From: Symbiodinium natans
Taxonomy: Eukaryota; Sar; Dinophyceae; Suessiales; Symbiodiniaceae
Direction: 5' to 3'
Assembly: GCA_905221605.1 (NCBI GenBank)
Contig: CAJNDS010002590.1
Span: forward strand, 124,501-188,500
DNA: 64,000 nucleotides
The translations under genes and the position numbers were made by a program. Positions 49,151-59,333 of the stretch are shown piece after piece. How positions within the stretch are numbered: position 1 is the stretch's first letter; each line of letters starts with the position of its first letter. The notes below the pieces were generated by a model, which was not told the DNA's origin, did not search any database, and saw nothing but the letters and a program-made list of their open reading frames with translations.

Positions 49151-49408
49151 TGAAGCTCCAAGCCTGCTTCCGCAGCGCGCACTTGGAGGTTCATGGTACT
49201 TGTTAACCAATTATAACTGTACTTATAAGTGTACTTATATAACCATATTAGGGCACTTAAGGGCTTATAAGTGGGTTATAAGTGCAGTCATCATTGGTTA
49301 ATAAGTACCCTGAACCTCCAAGCAGAGGAGGGAGATCCAGAAACCGGCGTGGACTGTGTCCGCCAAGTGGCGCTGGGCATTGTCGAGCCGCGCCCCGCAT
49401 TTTGTCGG
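49151..49408 (+). CDS. Two exons interrupted exactly by a TIR element
   Basis: Exon 49151-49174 (acceptor CCCTTCCAG; KLQACFR) ends in phase 1 at a GC donor. Exon 49326-49408 (EGDPETGVDCVRQVALGIVE then PRPAFCR) starts after AAGCAG and ends at a GT donor. Joining gives an uninterrupted frame, with a Lys codon formed across the junction. The whole intron (151 nt) is a TIR family-1 element. The protein is not recognised. Confidence 0.52.
49175..49325 (+). mobile_element. TIR family-1 element that forms a complete intron
   Basis: Left: GCGCACTTGGAGGTTCATGG then TACTTGTTAACCAATTATAA. Right: CATTGGTTAATAAGTACC then CTGAACCTCCAAGCAG. The arms pair over about 50 bases with few mismatches. The element's outer ends supply GC at the donor and AG at the acceptor. 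Confidence 0.7.
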
Positions 49409-49699
49409 GTGGGATTTTTTTTCCTCCAGGACCCTACACCCTAAACCCTGCTATGACATGCGCCTTTGAAGAGGGTGTGAGAGAGAGTTATGTTGAGATC
49501 GTCGGAGACCTGCTGAGCGGTTCGTCCAGCAAGCGGGTGCCAAAAAACCCTAAACCCGAAACCAAGAAGGACGGCGCGGTGTCGTTCCCAAAACAGCCCT
49601 AAAAACCGCCGACCCGAGAGGATTGTGTACAGAAGGTGCCGGGGTCTGTGCGTGCCACCCTGAAAATCCCAACCAACCCAAAGTTCCGAAACCAAAAAC

Positions 49700-49775
49700 C
49701 CTGAGCCGTACAGGGTTAGGGTTTAGGGTTTAGGGTGTAGAGTTTAGGGTTTAGGGTGCAGGGTTTAGGGTTCAG
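49700..49775. repeat. TTTAGGG array with variants
   Basis: About nine units, G-strand orientation. Confidence 0.9.
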
Positions 49776-50493
49776 GAAGCCTAAATCCTTAACCCGTACA
49801 TGTTGCAACACCGCCACTTCCGTCAGTTTCTGAAGGCTGCGTTTTGCTTGTGCTCTTTTCGCAACCACAAGTTTTGAACGGCCACCTACCACCTTCCCCC
49901 CCCCCCCCCACAAATACTCGGAAAACTGGATTGTCTCGACCCTCAACTGACTGACTCTAGGCCGGACCCCACATTCGTATCCCCTAATCCGAAGCCCCCA
50001 CCCTGCACCCCCGAACCCACAGGAACACATCTTGCAAGGGCAGCGCGGCGACCACTTGGAGCATCCAGAATGAAATTTTAGGGTTTAGGGTTTAGGGTTT
50101 AGGGTTTAGGGGATAGGATCTCGTGGTTCAGGGAGTGATTGGGGGCGGGATTGAAGGATGATTGTCAGATTGAACAGGGTTTAGGGTTTAGGGTTTACGG
50201 TTTCCAATGACAAGGCATGTTGCAGTGTACAGGGTTCGAGGGGACAAGTTCTGCTTTGGCCTCGTATGCAGCCACAGCAGTGGTTTTTCGCGCCCCGATA
50301 GCTTCCGGGATGTATACGGAAGTACTGATTCCTTTGGTGCCCATATAGCTGTAGCTCAACTAGCAATTTCAGAGGGTTTTTTTATTTTTGGCAAGTTCCT
50401 GTTCCCTCTGATTTCTTCATTTTGCACCGGCCCCAAACTCTGACATCTTGCAAGAAGCCGGGGTGGGTGTTTACATGTCTATAAGCTCAGGTA

Positions 50494-50606
50494 CCCTAAA
50501 CCCTAAACCCTAAACCCTAAACCCTAAACCCTAAACCCTGAACCCTGAACCCTGAACCCTAAACCCTGAACCCTGAACCCTAAACCCTGAACCCTGAACC
50601 CTAAAC
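50494..50606. repeat. CCCTAAA/CCCTGAA array
   Basis: About 16 units immediately left of the 50617 exon. Confidence 0.94.
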
Positions 50607-50616
50607 CCCCTATCAG

Positions 50617-50732
50617 GTATGTCATTGAAGCAGGGCCCTGGCCCACCAGCTACAACCGTGCCCGCGTGGACTTCGTGGAAGAGTCGCAGGGTGGGACGTG
50701 CGTCACGTGGACCTTGCGCGCCAACAGAAAGG
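50617..50732 (+). CDS. Candidate exon of an SRPBCC/polyketide-cyclase-like protein
   Basis: Acceptor CTATCAG opens a frame reading YVIEAGPWPTSYNRARVDFV then EESQGGTCVTWTLRANRK, closed by a GT donor that begins with telomere-like repeat. The GGTxVTWTLR strand preceded by a GP-P-Y-VxF segment resembles the later beta strands of the SRPBCC (polyketide cyclase/dehydrase) fold, which binds hydrophobic ligands. The match is by eye. The minus frame is also open, but is R-, P- and G-rich. Confidence 0.48.
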
Positions 50733-50919
50733 GTTTCGGTTTTAGGGTTTAGGGTTTTGGGGTTTAGGGTTTGGGGTTTTAAGGTTGTGCATGTTTTGAG
50801 GGGAGGCTGGGGTTGCAAGAGTTTAGGGCTCAGGGGTTTGCACAGGCCTCCTCTGTTTCAAGGTGGGCAGAGTGGTAGCTTTGGGCTGGGTCCCTGAGTT
50901 CATGAGGGCGACCCGATAC

Positions 50920-51018
50920 CTGCCAGGACCTCCAACTTCACACCTTCCTTGTTTGGGTCTGGGCCCTTGTTGTCCTTCACCATCCGCACGTCCTTCCAGA
51001 CGATGTTGAGGAGCTTGG
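50920..51018 (-). CDS. Candidate internal exon, unknown lysine-rich protein
   Basis: On the minus strand, after GGCTCACGCAG, the frame reads KLLNIVWKDVRMVKDNKGPD then PNKEGVKLEVLA and ends at a GTATCG donor. 99 nt, phases 1 to 1. The residues are clearly protein-like and the + frame is not. The family is not recognised. It lies on the strand opposite to the neighbouring candidate exons at 50617 and 51714, so one of the strand calls may be wrong or two genes may meet here. Confidence 0.5.
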
Positions 51019-51431
51019 CTGCGTGAGCCGGCGAGGGATGGTGAGAAAAAAGTGAAGACCTTCTTGACTCTTGGGTGTTGGGGGTTTAGGGTTTAGGGTT
51101 TAGGTGGAATCGGGGGTGTCCTAGATGGGAATTGAAGGGCAGCGTCTGAAACCCCGACAGATCATCATGTGGGTGGTGGCGTAGAGGCGCTCGCACCAAT
51201 GAATGCGCAACGCGCCCCCCCCTCCCTGGAATGATGGTGGCTCTGTGCAAGCCGGAGATCTTGTGCAGCTGCGTAGGAAGACGCCCTTAACCCTACAAAA
51301 GCCGTCGCGCCTAAACTCTGAAACCCCCAGAAGCCCGAATGTCCGCCCGTTGCTCCCCTTCACTGTCCGCCCCGACTCGTGGGTCGCAGCATCCCAAACC
51401 TTGGGCACTGAACTTGGACGCTTCCCCCCTG

Positions 51432-51527
51432 GTTCTTAGTAGGGAGCGAGGGAAGGAGGGCCCTGTATATACCTCCCAGGGATGATATAGGACCCCTAAT
51501 TCCCTCGTTCCCTACTCAGCCAGGCAA
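51432..51527. mobile_element. TIR family-3 element, copy 2
   Basis: Left GGTTCTTAGTAGGGAGCGAG, right CTCGTTCCCTACTCAGCC; the ends match those of the element at 33103-33218 in inverted order. Confidence 0.58.
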
Positions 51528-51713
51528 AGCCACCAAGCCGGAAGCCAGTCTGCAGGGTCCCTGAGATTCCCTGAGTCCCCTCATTCCCCACCAAGGATCC
51601 CGCAAGTTGGGCCCTAGACCCTAGACCCTAAGCCCTAAACCCTAAACCCTAAACCCTAAACCCTAAACCCTAAACCCGGGGGGAGGGGGGGGGATTCCAA
51701 GCTCTCTCTGCAG

Positions 51714-51783
51714 GGCCCCACGGCCCCCACGACGGAGGGTGACGAAGGTGCCCTCAGTGGGAGCCTCGCGGTTCTTGTGGCAG
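51714..51783 (+). CDS. Candidate internal exon, unknown protein
   Basis: A strong acceptor (CTCTCTCTGCAG) precedes GPTAPTTEGDEGALSGSLAV then LVA, with a GT donor that begins a TTTAGGG array. A minus reading (EAPTEGTFVTLR) is possible and could splice to the 50920 exon in phase. The + reading is preferred because of its splice signals. Confidence 0.4.
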
Positions 51784-51850
51784 GTTTAGGGTTTAGGGTT
51801 TAGGGTTTAGGGTTTAGGGTTTAGGGTTTAGGGTTTAGGGTTTAGGGTTT
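51784..51850. repeat. (TTTAGGG)n array
   Basis: About nine perfect units starting at the donor of the 51714 exon. Confidence 0.95.
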
Positions 51851-52128
51851 GCCCCTAAGCCCGGTTGCTTTAAAGGGTTTGGGCAAGCAAGAATTTGAAT
51901 CTAAATGCTCATACTTGTCTGTTTCTTTGTTTGCTTGTTTGCTTGCTTGTTTTTTGGTTTGTTTGCTTGTTGTCTTATTTGTTTGTTCGTTTGTGTGTGT
52001 CTGTGCGTTGCTTCTGGGATGAGGGCCCGCGGCTCTCAAACCCGAACCCTCAAGTGCAGGGCTTCAGATCTGAGTGCCCTTGTGGGAGTCGGGCTTGAGA
52101 GAACTTTAGGGGTCGACAAGCCGTGAAA

Positions 52129-52550
52129 CCCTTCCCTAAACCCTAAACCCTAAACCTCATCCCTAAACCCTAAACCCTAAACCCTAAACCCTAAACCCTA
52201 AACCCTAAACCCTAAACCCTAAACCCTAAACCCTAAACCCTAAACCCCAAACCCTAAACCCTAAACCCTAAACCCTAAACCCTGACATGACAGGGTTTCG
52301 TGCTCAGGGCTTAGGGTGGGCGAGTACAGGGACCCGTGGTGCTTCGCTAAACTGCAAAGGCTTCAGGCCTTTGAATCGTCTTGCAACAACTGAAGGAACG
52401 TTTCGCTTAGCACCCTCAACACTAAACCCTAAATGCTAAACCCTAAACCCTAAACCCTAAACCCTAAACCCTAAACCCTAAACCCTAAACCCTAAACCCT
52501 AAACCCTAAACCCTAAACCCTAAACCCTAAACCCTAAACCCTAAACCCTA
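52129..52550. repeat. Two CCCTAAA arrays
   Basis: About 20 units at 52133-52283 and about 17 at 52432-52549, separated by 150 bp without a supported gene. Confidence 0.95.
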
Positions 52551-52561
52551 TCGGCATAAAG

Positions 52562-52635
52562 GGCCAGCCTCGACCCCAGCATGGACTCAAAGAGGGAACC
52601 GGGCTTTTGCGGACAGAGTGCTAAACTTAGGGAGG
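52562..52635 (+). CDS. Candidate internal exon, unknown protein
   Basis: After GGCATAAAG the frame reads ASLDPSMDSKREPGFCGQSA then KLREG and meets a GT donor. CCCTAAA on the left and TTTAGGG on the right (52640-52705). Unknown family. Confidence 0.4.
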
Positions 52636-52978
52636 GTGTAGGGTTGAGGGTTTAGGGTTTAGGGTTGAGGGTTTAGGGTTTAGGGTTTAGGGTTTAGGGT
52701 TTAAGGGTTTTAAGGGTTCAGCATCTCAAGTTCGAGCATTCACTAGTCAAGCAGCTTGTCAAGCGTTGGAAAAAAATCCCACCCACCCAAGAAACCCATA
52801 ACATTGAGAAAATATAAAGTTCACTCAATACTTTCCCGGTAGGCTTAAAGCTCAAAGTCCAATTGGTCCAAAATATTTTAGTTTTTAACGGACCCAAAAC
52901 CCGAAATTTTAATCTAAGGCCCGCAATAAGCCCTTTATGCTCTTAGGGCCCGGTTTAGAAGCCCCGATCGGTGAAGGC

Positions 52979-53108
52979 TCGGTTTTGGTCAAAAATCCAG
53001 AAAACGAGAGCCCACCCAGAACCGTCGATTTCAGTACTAAAAAATCGCATTTTTAATTGGGACCCTTGCCGATCCTGGGGTCCCCCTCATTTGGGGTGTT
53101 TTGGGAGG
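52979..53108. repeat. Dispersed 130-bp unit, copy 1 of 3
   Basis: GGTTTTGGTCAAAAATCCAG, CCACCCAGAACCGTCGATTT and GCCGATCCTGGGGTCCCCCT recur in the same order at 53378-53505 and 54517-54644. The second and third copies bracket the 55-bp satellite. Confidence 0.9.
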
Positions 53109-53559
53109 CAAACTTTCCCTCTCAAGGGGGGGGTCGGAGTTTGAGGCAAGGGGGGGTCTCCGAAGACTATTTTGCTTTTAAAACTGGAAAATACGACCCC
53201 CCCTTGACCAAAACTAGGCTGTGAAAAGGTCGCCGGGGTGGCCCGTCATCAGAATTGAGGGTTAAAAAACCCTGAAACACCCTGAAAAACATTTGAAAAC
53301 CGTAAAAAAAACTGAAAAACTTTGAAAAACCTTGACAGAACGTGAAAAAACTTGAAATCCTGAAGCCGGTGAAGCTCGGTTTTGGTCAAAAATCCAGACA
53401 ACGAGAAGCCACCCAGAACCGTCGATTTCAGTACTAAAAAATCGCATTTTTAACTGGGACCCTTGCCGATCCTGGGGTCGCCCTCATTTGGGGTGTTTTG
53501 GGAGCAAAATTTAGCCCTAAACCCTATGCCCCAAACCCTACGAGCCCTAAACCCTATGC

Positions 53560-54905
53560 CCCAAATAGAAAAAACCATTTGCCGACGAAGGGGGTCAGGG
53601 TTTAGGGCCCCCCCGGGTGGAAAAAAACCATTTGCCGACGAAGGGGGTCAGGGTTTAGGGCCCCCCCCGGGTGGAAAAAAACCATTTGCCGACGAAGGGG
53701 GTCAGGGTTTAGGGCCCCCCCCGGGTGGAAAAAAACCATTTGCCGACGAAGGGGGTCAGGGTTTAGGGCCCCCCCGGGTGGAAAAAAACCATTTGCCGAC
53801 GAAGGGGGTCAGGGTTTAGGGCCCCCCCCGGGTGGAAAAAAAAACCATTTGCCGACGAAGGGGGTCAGGGTTTAGGGCCCCCCGGGTGGAAAAAAACCAT
53901 TTGCCGACGAAGGGGGTCAGGGTTTAGGGCCCCCCCCGGGTGGAAAAAACCATTTGCCGACGAAGGGGGTCAGGGTTTAGGGCCCCCCCGGGTGGAAAAA
54001 AACCATTTGCCGACGAAGGGGGTCAGGGTTTAGGGCCCCCCCGGGTGGAAAAAAACCATTTGCCGACGAAGGGGGTCAGGGTTTAGGGCCCCCCCCGGGT
54101 GGAAAAAAACCATTTGCCGACGAAGGGGGTCAGGGTTTAGGGGCCCCCCCCCGGGTGGAAAAAAACCATTTGCCGACGAAGGGGGTCAGGGTTTAGGGCC
54201 CCCCCGGGTGGAAAAAAACCATTTGCCGACGAAGGGGGTCAGGGTTTAGGGCCCCCCCCGGGTGGAAAAAAACCATTTGCCGACGAAGGGGGTCAGGGTT
54301 TAGGGCCCCCCCCGGGTGGAAAAAACCATTTGCCGACGAAGGGGGTGCCCCCCCGGGTGGAAAAAAACCATGTGCCGACGAAGGGGGTCAGGGTTTAGGG
54401 CCCCCCCCGGGTGGAAAAAAACCATTTGCCGACGAAGGGGGTCAGGGTTTAGGGCCCCCCCCGGGTGGAAAAAAACCATTTGCCGACGAAGGGGGTCAGG
54501 GTTTAGGGCCCCCCCCCGGTTTTGGTCAAAAATCCAGAAAACGGGAGGCCACCCAGAAAAGTCGATTTCAATACAAAAAAATGGCATTTTGAACTGGGGC
54601 CGGGGCCGATCCTGGGGTCCCCCTCATTTGGGGTGTTTTGGGGGGGCCCCCGGGTGGAAAAAAACCATTTGCCGACGAAGGGGGTCAGGGTTTAGGGCCC
54701 CCCCCCGGTGGAAAAAACCATTTGCCGACGAAGGGGGTCAGGGTTTAGGGCCCCCCCGGGTGGAAAAAAACCATTTGCCGACGAAGGGGGTCAGGGTTTA
54801 GGGCCCCCCCGGGTGGAAAAAAACCATTTGCCGACGAAGGGGGTCAGGGTTAGGGCCCCCCCCCGGGTGGAAAAAAACCATTTGCCGACGAAGGTCATTA
54901 GGGTT
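53560..54905. repeat. About 55-bp satellite, one TTTAGGG per unit
   Basis: About 23 units of AAAAAACCATTTGCCGACGA then AGGGGGTCAGGGTTTAGGGC and a C-run of 5-9 followed by GGGTGG. Length variation is in the A- and C-runs. One copy of the 130-bp unit interrupts it at 54517-54644. Frames through it are artefacts. Confidence 0.96.
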
Positions 54906-55369
54906 TAAATATACATAGTAAGAGAGGGTTTAGGGTTTAGGGCTACTAGTTCTGGATGGTGAACTTCGGCACCATGTAGGGGCCTTTGGTTCCCTAGAGC
55001 CAGTAGTTTCAGGACTCTGCAAGCTTGCAACGCCCCCTTGTGCAACCCGCGGCCGAGTTTCACCGTCATGGAAGACTAAGAAGCGAGCAGAATCCCCCAA
55101 ACCCTAAGCCCTAGGCACCCTAAACCCTCCAGCCCTAAACCCGAAACCCTCAACCCAAAACCCTAAACCCTAAACCCTAAATGGAGGTGTGGCTAGTTGC
55201 CATAAACCCTGCAAAGGAACACCTGCACCCCTCAAACGTGCAAGCACCTGTCAGTCCAAGATGCAATTCAGCTCGCGAGGGCTGTCTTACTACCACAAGA
55301 CTCGTTTCTTATCGATGAATGGGCCAGAACTAGAACCCTAACCCCTAAGCTGCACTAAGGCCCATGAAG

Positions 55370-55478
55370 TATAGGGGTCGGAATAGCTTCTAACAGGTTT
55401 CCCTTATGGTCCCTTTATAAACATACTAGAATAACCCCCCCCCCCCCCCCCCAAAGGCCCCTATATTACGGCCCCCTG
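55370..55478. mobile_element. Dispersed element, TATAGGGGTCGG type, copy 2
   Basis: TATAGGGGTCGGAATAG, CCCTTTATAAACATACTAGA, a C-run of about 20 and GGCCCCTATATTACGGCC, parallel to 36599-36740. Confidence 0.6.
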
Positions 55479-55479
55479 T

Positions 55480-55630
55480 AACCCTAAACCCTAAACCCTA
55501 AACCCTACACCCTAAACCCTAAAACTTCTGGGAGTCAGACCGTTGGCCATGGCGGCTCCGGCGGCCTGGGCCGCGTCTTTGTCTCCGGGCGCGAAGGAGG
55601 GATGTGGGCTTAGGGTTTAGGGTTTAGGGG
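55480..55630. other. CCCTAAA array, possible exon, TTTAGGG
   Basis: Between the C-strand array (55481-55525) and the G-strand array (55611-55627) lie about 85 GC-rich bases that are open in several frames on both strands (for example MAAPAAWAASLSPGAK on +). The layout predicts an exon but neither strand nor frame can be fixed. Confidence 0.35.
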
Positions 55631-55908
55631 TGAAGGGTTCAGGATTTAGTGTTTAGGGTTTGGGCTTCGTGGGGCCGAAGTGTTGAGGGCTTGGGGTTTC
55701 GGGCGTCGGGTCGAGTTCAAAAGGGTTAAGCGCCTTGCCGGTACCCTGAGCTACCGACATACCTTCTCTGAAGGGAACTGTCACATCCTTCGGCACCACC
55801 CACCCATATCCGACTCCCCATGAGGCCCAGAATTTACACACCAAACCTTCTTGTTGTACTTCTCCCTTCCACGATCTCTCAGGACACGCGAAAAATTGCA
55901 CACTGCTG

Positions 55909-56036
55909 CAGTTGATACGTCATCTCGATTCCCGTACCACACTACACAAATTCGCATCAGCTGCAAAGACGATCTGTTATTACTTCAAAAGAAGGATCGT
56001 GACACTTCTTGCAAAGGATTTGTTGAATCATTTTCA
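55909..56036 (+). CDS. Hypothetical exon, unknown protein
   Basis: From CTGCTGCAG to TTTTCAG|GTGTTT the frame reads LIRHLDSRTTLHKFASAAKT then ICYYFKRRIVTLLAKDLLNH. Protein-like but AT-richer than the supported exons. The reverse frame is also open. Confidence 0.25.
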
Positions 56037-56289
56037 GGTGTTTGGAAAGTATGAATACTATAGCCCCCCCCAGGCAAGTTTTGTATATATACATATATAT
56101 ATATATTTATACACATTCAAAACCTAAGGGAATAGTTGACAAGCATTTTTTCATATGAAGGTTCTAAGGGGAGTATAGAAGAGCCGCTGTAGCAAGTACG
56201 TCGACAGTGACGCTGCTCGTGAGACGCCGCGCGCGAGTGAGCGTCGAAGGCCCTGAGCCCTCTAGCCTTCATCCCTGAGCTATAGACTC

Positions 56290-56395
56290 TAAACCCTAAA
56301 CCCTAAACCCTAAACCCTAAACCCTAAACCCTAAACCCTAAACCCCTAAACCCCTAAACCCTAGACCCTAAACCCCAACCCTGAACCCTGTGGTT
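56290..56395. repeat. (CCCTAAA)n array
   Basis: About 13 units with CCCCTAAA slips. Confidence 0.94.
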
Positions 56396-56480
56396 CAGGA
56401 TGTCGGGGGAGATCCTTGCCTTGCCAGGAAGGCTTGAACCCCTAAGAGCCCCAAGAAGACCTGAGAAGCCCCCCAAGAGT

Positions 56481-56605
56481 CCTAGGTAGGATAAGGGGGA
56501 CCCTTAAAAGGGAACCCCTTCTGAACCCTCTTCTGGCTCTCTTAAGCAGGGACCTTATTCAGAGGGTCTATATCCCCAAGGGTCCCCCTAATCCTATCCC
56601 CTAAA
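56481..56605. mobile_element. TIR family-4 element, complete
   Basis: Left CCTAGGTAGGATAAGGGGGA then CCCTTAAAAGGGAA, right AAGGGTCCCCCTAATCCTAT then CCCC: an inverted repeat of about 25 bp with an inner CCCTTCTGAACCC / TATTCAGAGGG. Confidence 0.65.
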
Positions 56606-56908
56606 GAGCCCGACGAGACGCGTAAGAAACGCAGAATCCCCCCCCCCCCCTGCAAGATGACCCGAGGCTTAGAGAGAACCGGCTTCAAATTGTCTCGGTT
56701 TAAGGGTTGAAGGTTTTTCAGGGTTTTTAAGGGTTTAAGTAGGGTTTAAGGGTTTAGGGTTTTGATTCAGGGAGGAGAGCTGCTAGACCTGGGCTAGGAG
56801 TCTGCATCCGCGTCTTCGCCAGATGCCGGCGAGCCCCGCGCCTTCGCTGGAGAAGCCTCGCAGGGGCCTTGCCCTCGCGGGCATCGCAAGGAAAGCCCCA
56901 AACACCAT

Positions 56909-57032
56909 CCTAGGTAGGACAAGGGGGACCCTTAAAAGGGAGCCATTCTTGACCCTCTTCTGGCTCTAGCAAACCCTAAACCCTAAACCCTAAACCCTAA
57001 ACCCTAAACCCTAAACCCTAAACCCTAAACAC
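56909..57032. mobile_element. TIR family-4 element, right half replaced by CCCTAAA
   Basis: The first 58 bases match the complete copy at 56481 (CCTAGGTAGGACAAGGGGGA to CCCTCTTCTGGCTCT) and then switch at about 56968 to a clean CCCTAAA array of nine units. Confidence 0.7.
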
Positions 57033-57136
57033 ACCTTGACGGGGTTGGGGGGCGGGTTTCATTGGAGGCCCCAAGCTGAGCAACACAATATCATAAGGGT
57101 TCCCGGCAGACGCTGGGACCTCGAAGCTCAACGCAT

Positions 57137-57205
57137 CCGGGTTTAGGGTTTAGGGTTTAGGGTTTGGGGTTTAGGGCTTAGGGTTTAGGGCTTAGGGTTT
57201 AGGGT
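57137..57205. repeat. TTTAGGG/CTTAGGG array
   Basis: About nine units, G-strand orientation. Confidence 0.93.
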
Positions 57206-57343
57206 TTTGGGGGGCTTTGGCTTTGAAATAGATGCCGTCGCCGCGTCCCAGCATGGAAGAGAAAGCCATCAACATCAACAATGGGCGGAGTATAAGCATA
57301 GCAGCTACAACAGTCCAATAACAGCCCAAGACACACTGGAACC

Positions 57344-57438
57344 CTAAACCCTAAACCCTAAACCCTAAACCCTAAACCCTAAACCCTAAACCCTAAACCC
57401 TAAACCCTAAACCCTAAACCCTAAACCCTAAACCCTAA
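57344..57438. repeat. (CCCTAAA)n array
   Basis: About 13 perfect units. Confidence 0.95.
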
Positions 57439-57572
57439 GAGAACACAACGATAGTAACAATGACCAAAAAAATAGCAATGGCCAGAAACCATCGCAATAA
57501 CAGCAACAGCAAGATGACACTCACAAGTTGTTCTGCTTAGGTGTTGAGAAGGGAACCTGTAACTTGATTCCC

Positions 57573-57692
57573 CCAAACCCTAAACCCTAAGCCCTAAGCC
57601 CTAAGCCCTAAGCCCCTAAGCCCTAAGCCCTAAGCCCTAAGCCCTAAGCCCTAAACCCTAAGCCCTAAACCCTAAACCCTAAACCCTAAACC
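57573..57692. repeat. CCCTAAG-dominated array
   Basis: About 16 units, the first dozen mainly CCCTAAG and the last few CCCTAAA. Confidence 0.94.
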
Positions 57693-57814
57693 CAAAAAAT
57701 ATTAGAAACCTATTCTGAAACGGTTCGCCCTTTTTGGGGTTAGTCAGCCAAGTATGATGATATGCTTCGATGCGGAGAAGGTGGTCCTTGACCTTCTGTT
57801 GGGGGTATTACAAA

Positions 57815-57892
57815 CCCCTAAACCCTAAACCCTAAACCCTCAACCCTAAACCCTAAACCCTAAACCCTAAACCCTAAACCCTAAACCCTACA
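57815..57892. repeat. (CCCTAAA)n array
   Basis: About 11 units upstream of kinase exon 1. Confidence 0.94.
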
Positions 57893-58011
57893 CCTTGGGC
57901 GGGCAAAATAATCACAGCTAGGCGGGTGGCAAAGAAAACCCCAAACCCTTAAAACCAGGCAAAAAGGTTCGCCCCTTTTTTTTTCGCCCCTGTGGGTTGC
58001 CGCCCTGAGGC

Positions 58012-59301
58012 ATGTGGCGCCGGAGCGACTTCGAGCTGGGGGCCGTCCTGGGCCAAGGAACACCAGACACCTGGTTTTGGGGTTTGCGTGGCACTTGGGG
58101 CCCAGACTTTTTGAGGGTTGGCTTCTTTTTTTGAGAGGGTTCGCTGAGGGATTTGTTCATAAGGGTGTTGGCAAAAGCTTCTTCAGTTCGGGGGCTTTTG
58201 ACTTCATTCATACAACTATTTGCCGAAGAACCTCGCCAAAAACAACAAATATTCTTCCTTATAAGGGCAATGTAGGGATTATTCTTTGTGTTTTTTTGGG
58301 GGGTAATAAACAAATAGTAGTAGCATAAAGGGCTTCACCTGCAGGTTGTTAAGGGATTCTCTGGGATGCGGCGCGGTTTCTTAGGGTTTAGGGTTTAGGG
58401 TTTAGGGTTCCAGTGTGTCTTGGGCTCTTGCTGTTGTTTGAGTTTTTGGGTTTCGGGTTGAGGGTGTCAACCTGCGGCCACACGAGATTTTCCGACAGCA
58501 GGGGGGGTTTCCGAGGCTCCAAGAAGTTCGGTGCTTAGGGGGGTTTAGGGTTTTGCCTCACACGGTATGAGGCAGTGTGATTCGTGCTTAAGCAATGGAA
58601 AAAAGATTGGCATCGTGCACTGGTTTAATTGTCTTTCCATCGTGCATAGGTTCCGTCGTCTCTCCTAGGAACCCCCTCCCCCGCCAGGCACCTTCTCACG
58701 CGTGAGGCTCACGCGCGAGCCGGAAACCAACTCCTTGGCAGCCCTGAAGCAGGCGGGGGCGTGGCTCATCCCGTTCCTCTTACTCTTTCCTCAAACCGCG
58801 AAGACGAGAAGAAGCATACGCTCTTGTGTTGATGCATCTCGTTTTGAACTTGAGTTGGCTGCTTTGCCCACGCAGCGTGCCAGCACCGGGTTTCAACGTG
58901 AAGGATAACAGGCTTTACATGGCTATAGGAGTCGCACACACGAGACGTTGGCTCTCACCTAGAGCGGCGCTCGTTTCCACCCTGCTCCCCAAACCCTGGA
59001 ACCCTAAACCCTAAACCCGAAACCCTAAACCCTAAACCCTAAACCCTAGACCCTAAACCAAAAAAACCCTAAACCCTAAACCCTAAACCCCAAACCCTAA
59101 ACCCTAAACCCTAATCCCTAAACCCTAAACCCTAAACCTTAAACCCTAAACCCTAAACCCTGAACCCTCAACGAGGTCTCAAAGCACCAAGTGGCGAAGC
59201 TGAGAGCCCGGCGCTGCCTCGAGCGCGAGCTCCAGATCCAGGTGGCCGTCAGCTTGGGGGCTGGGTTTATTGTTTAGGGTTTAGGGTTTAGGGTTTAGGG
59301 T

Positions 59302-59333
<32 letters not shown>

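Noticed and set aside
53463-54908. Frames with KKPFADEGGQGLGPP or RRRGSGFRAPP repeats
   Set aside because: Translation of the 55-bp satellite on both strands.
56815-56895. GC-rich frame (MPASPAPSLEKPRRGLALAG or AGEPRAFAGEASQGPCPRGH)
   Set aside because: Several frames are equally open, and it lies between TTTAGGG on the left and CCCTAAA on the right, the intron layout and not the exon layout.
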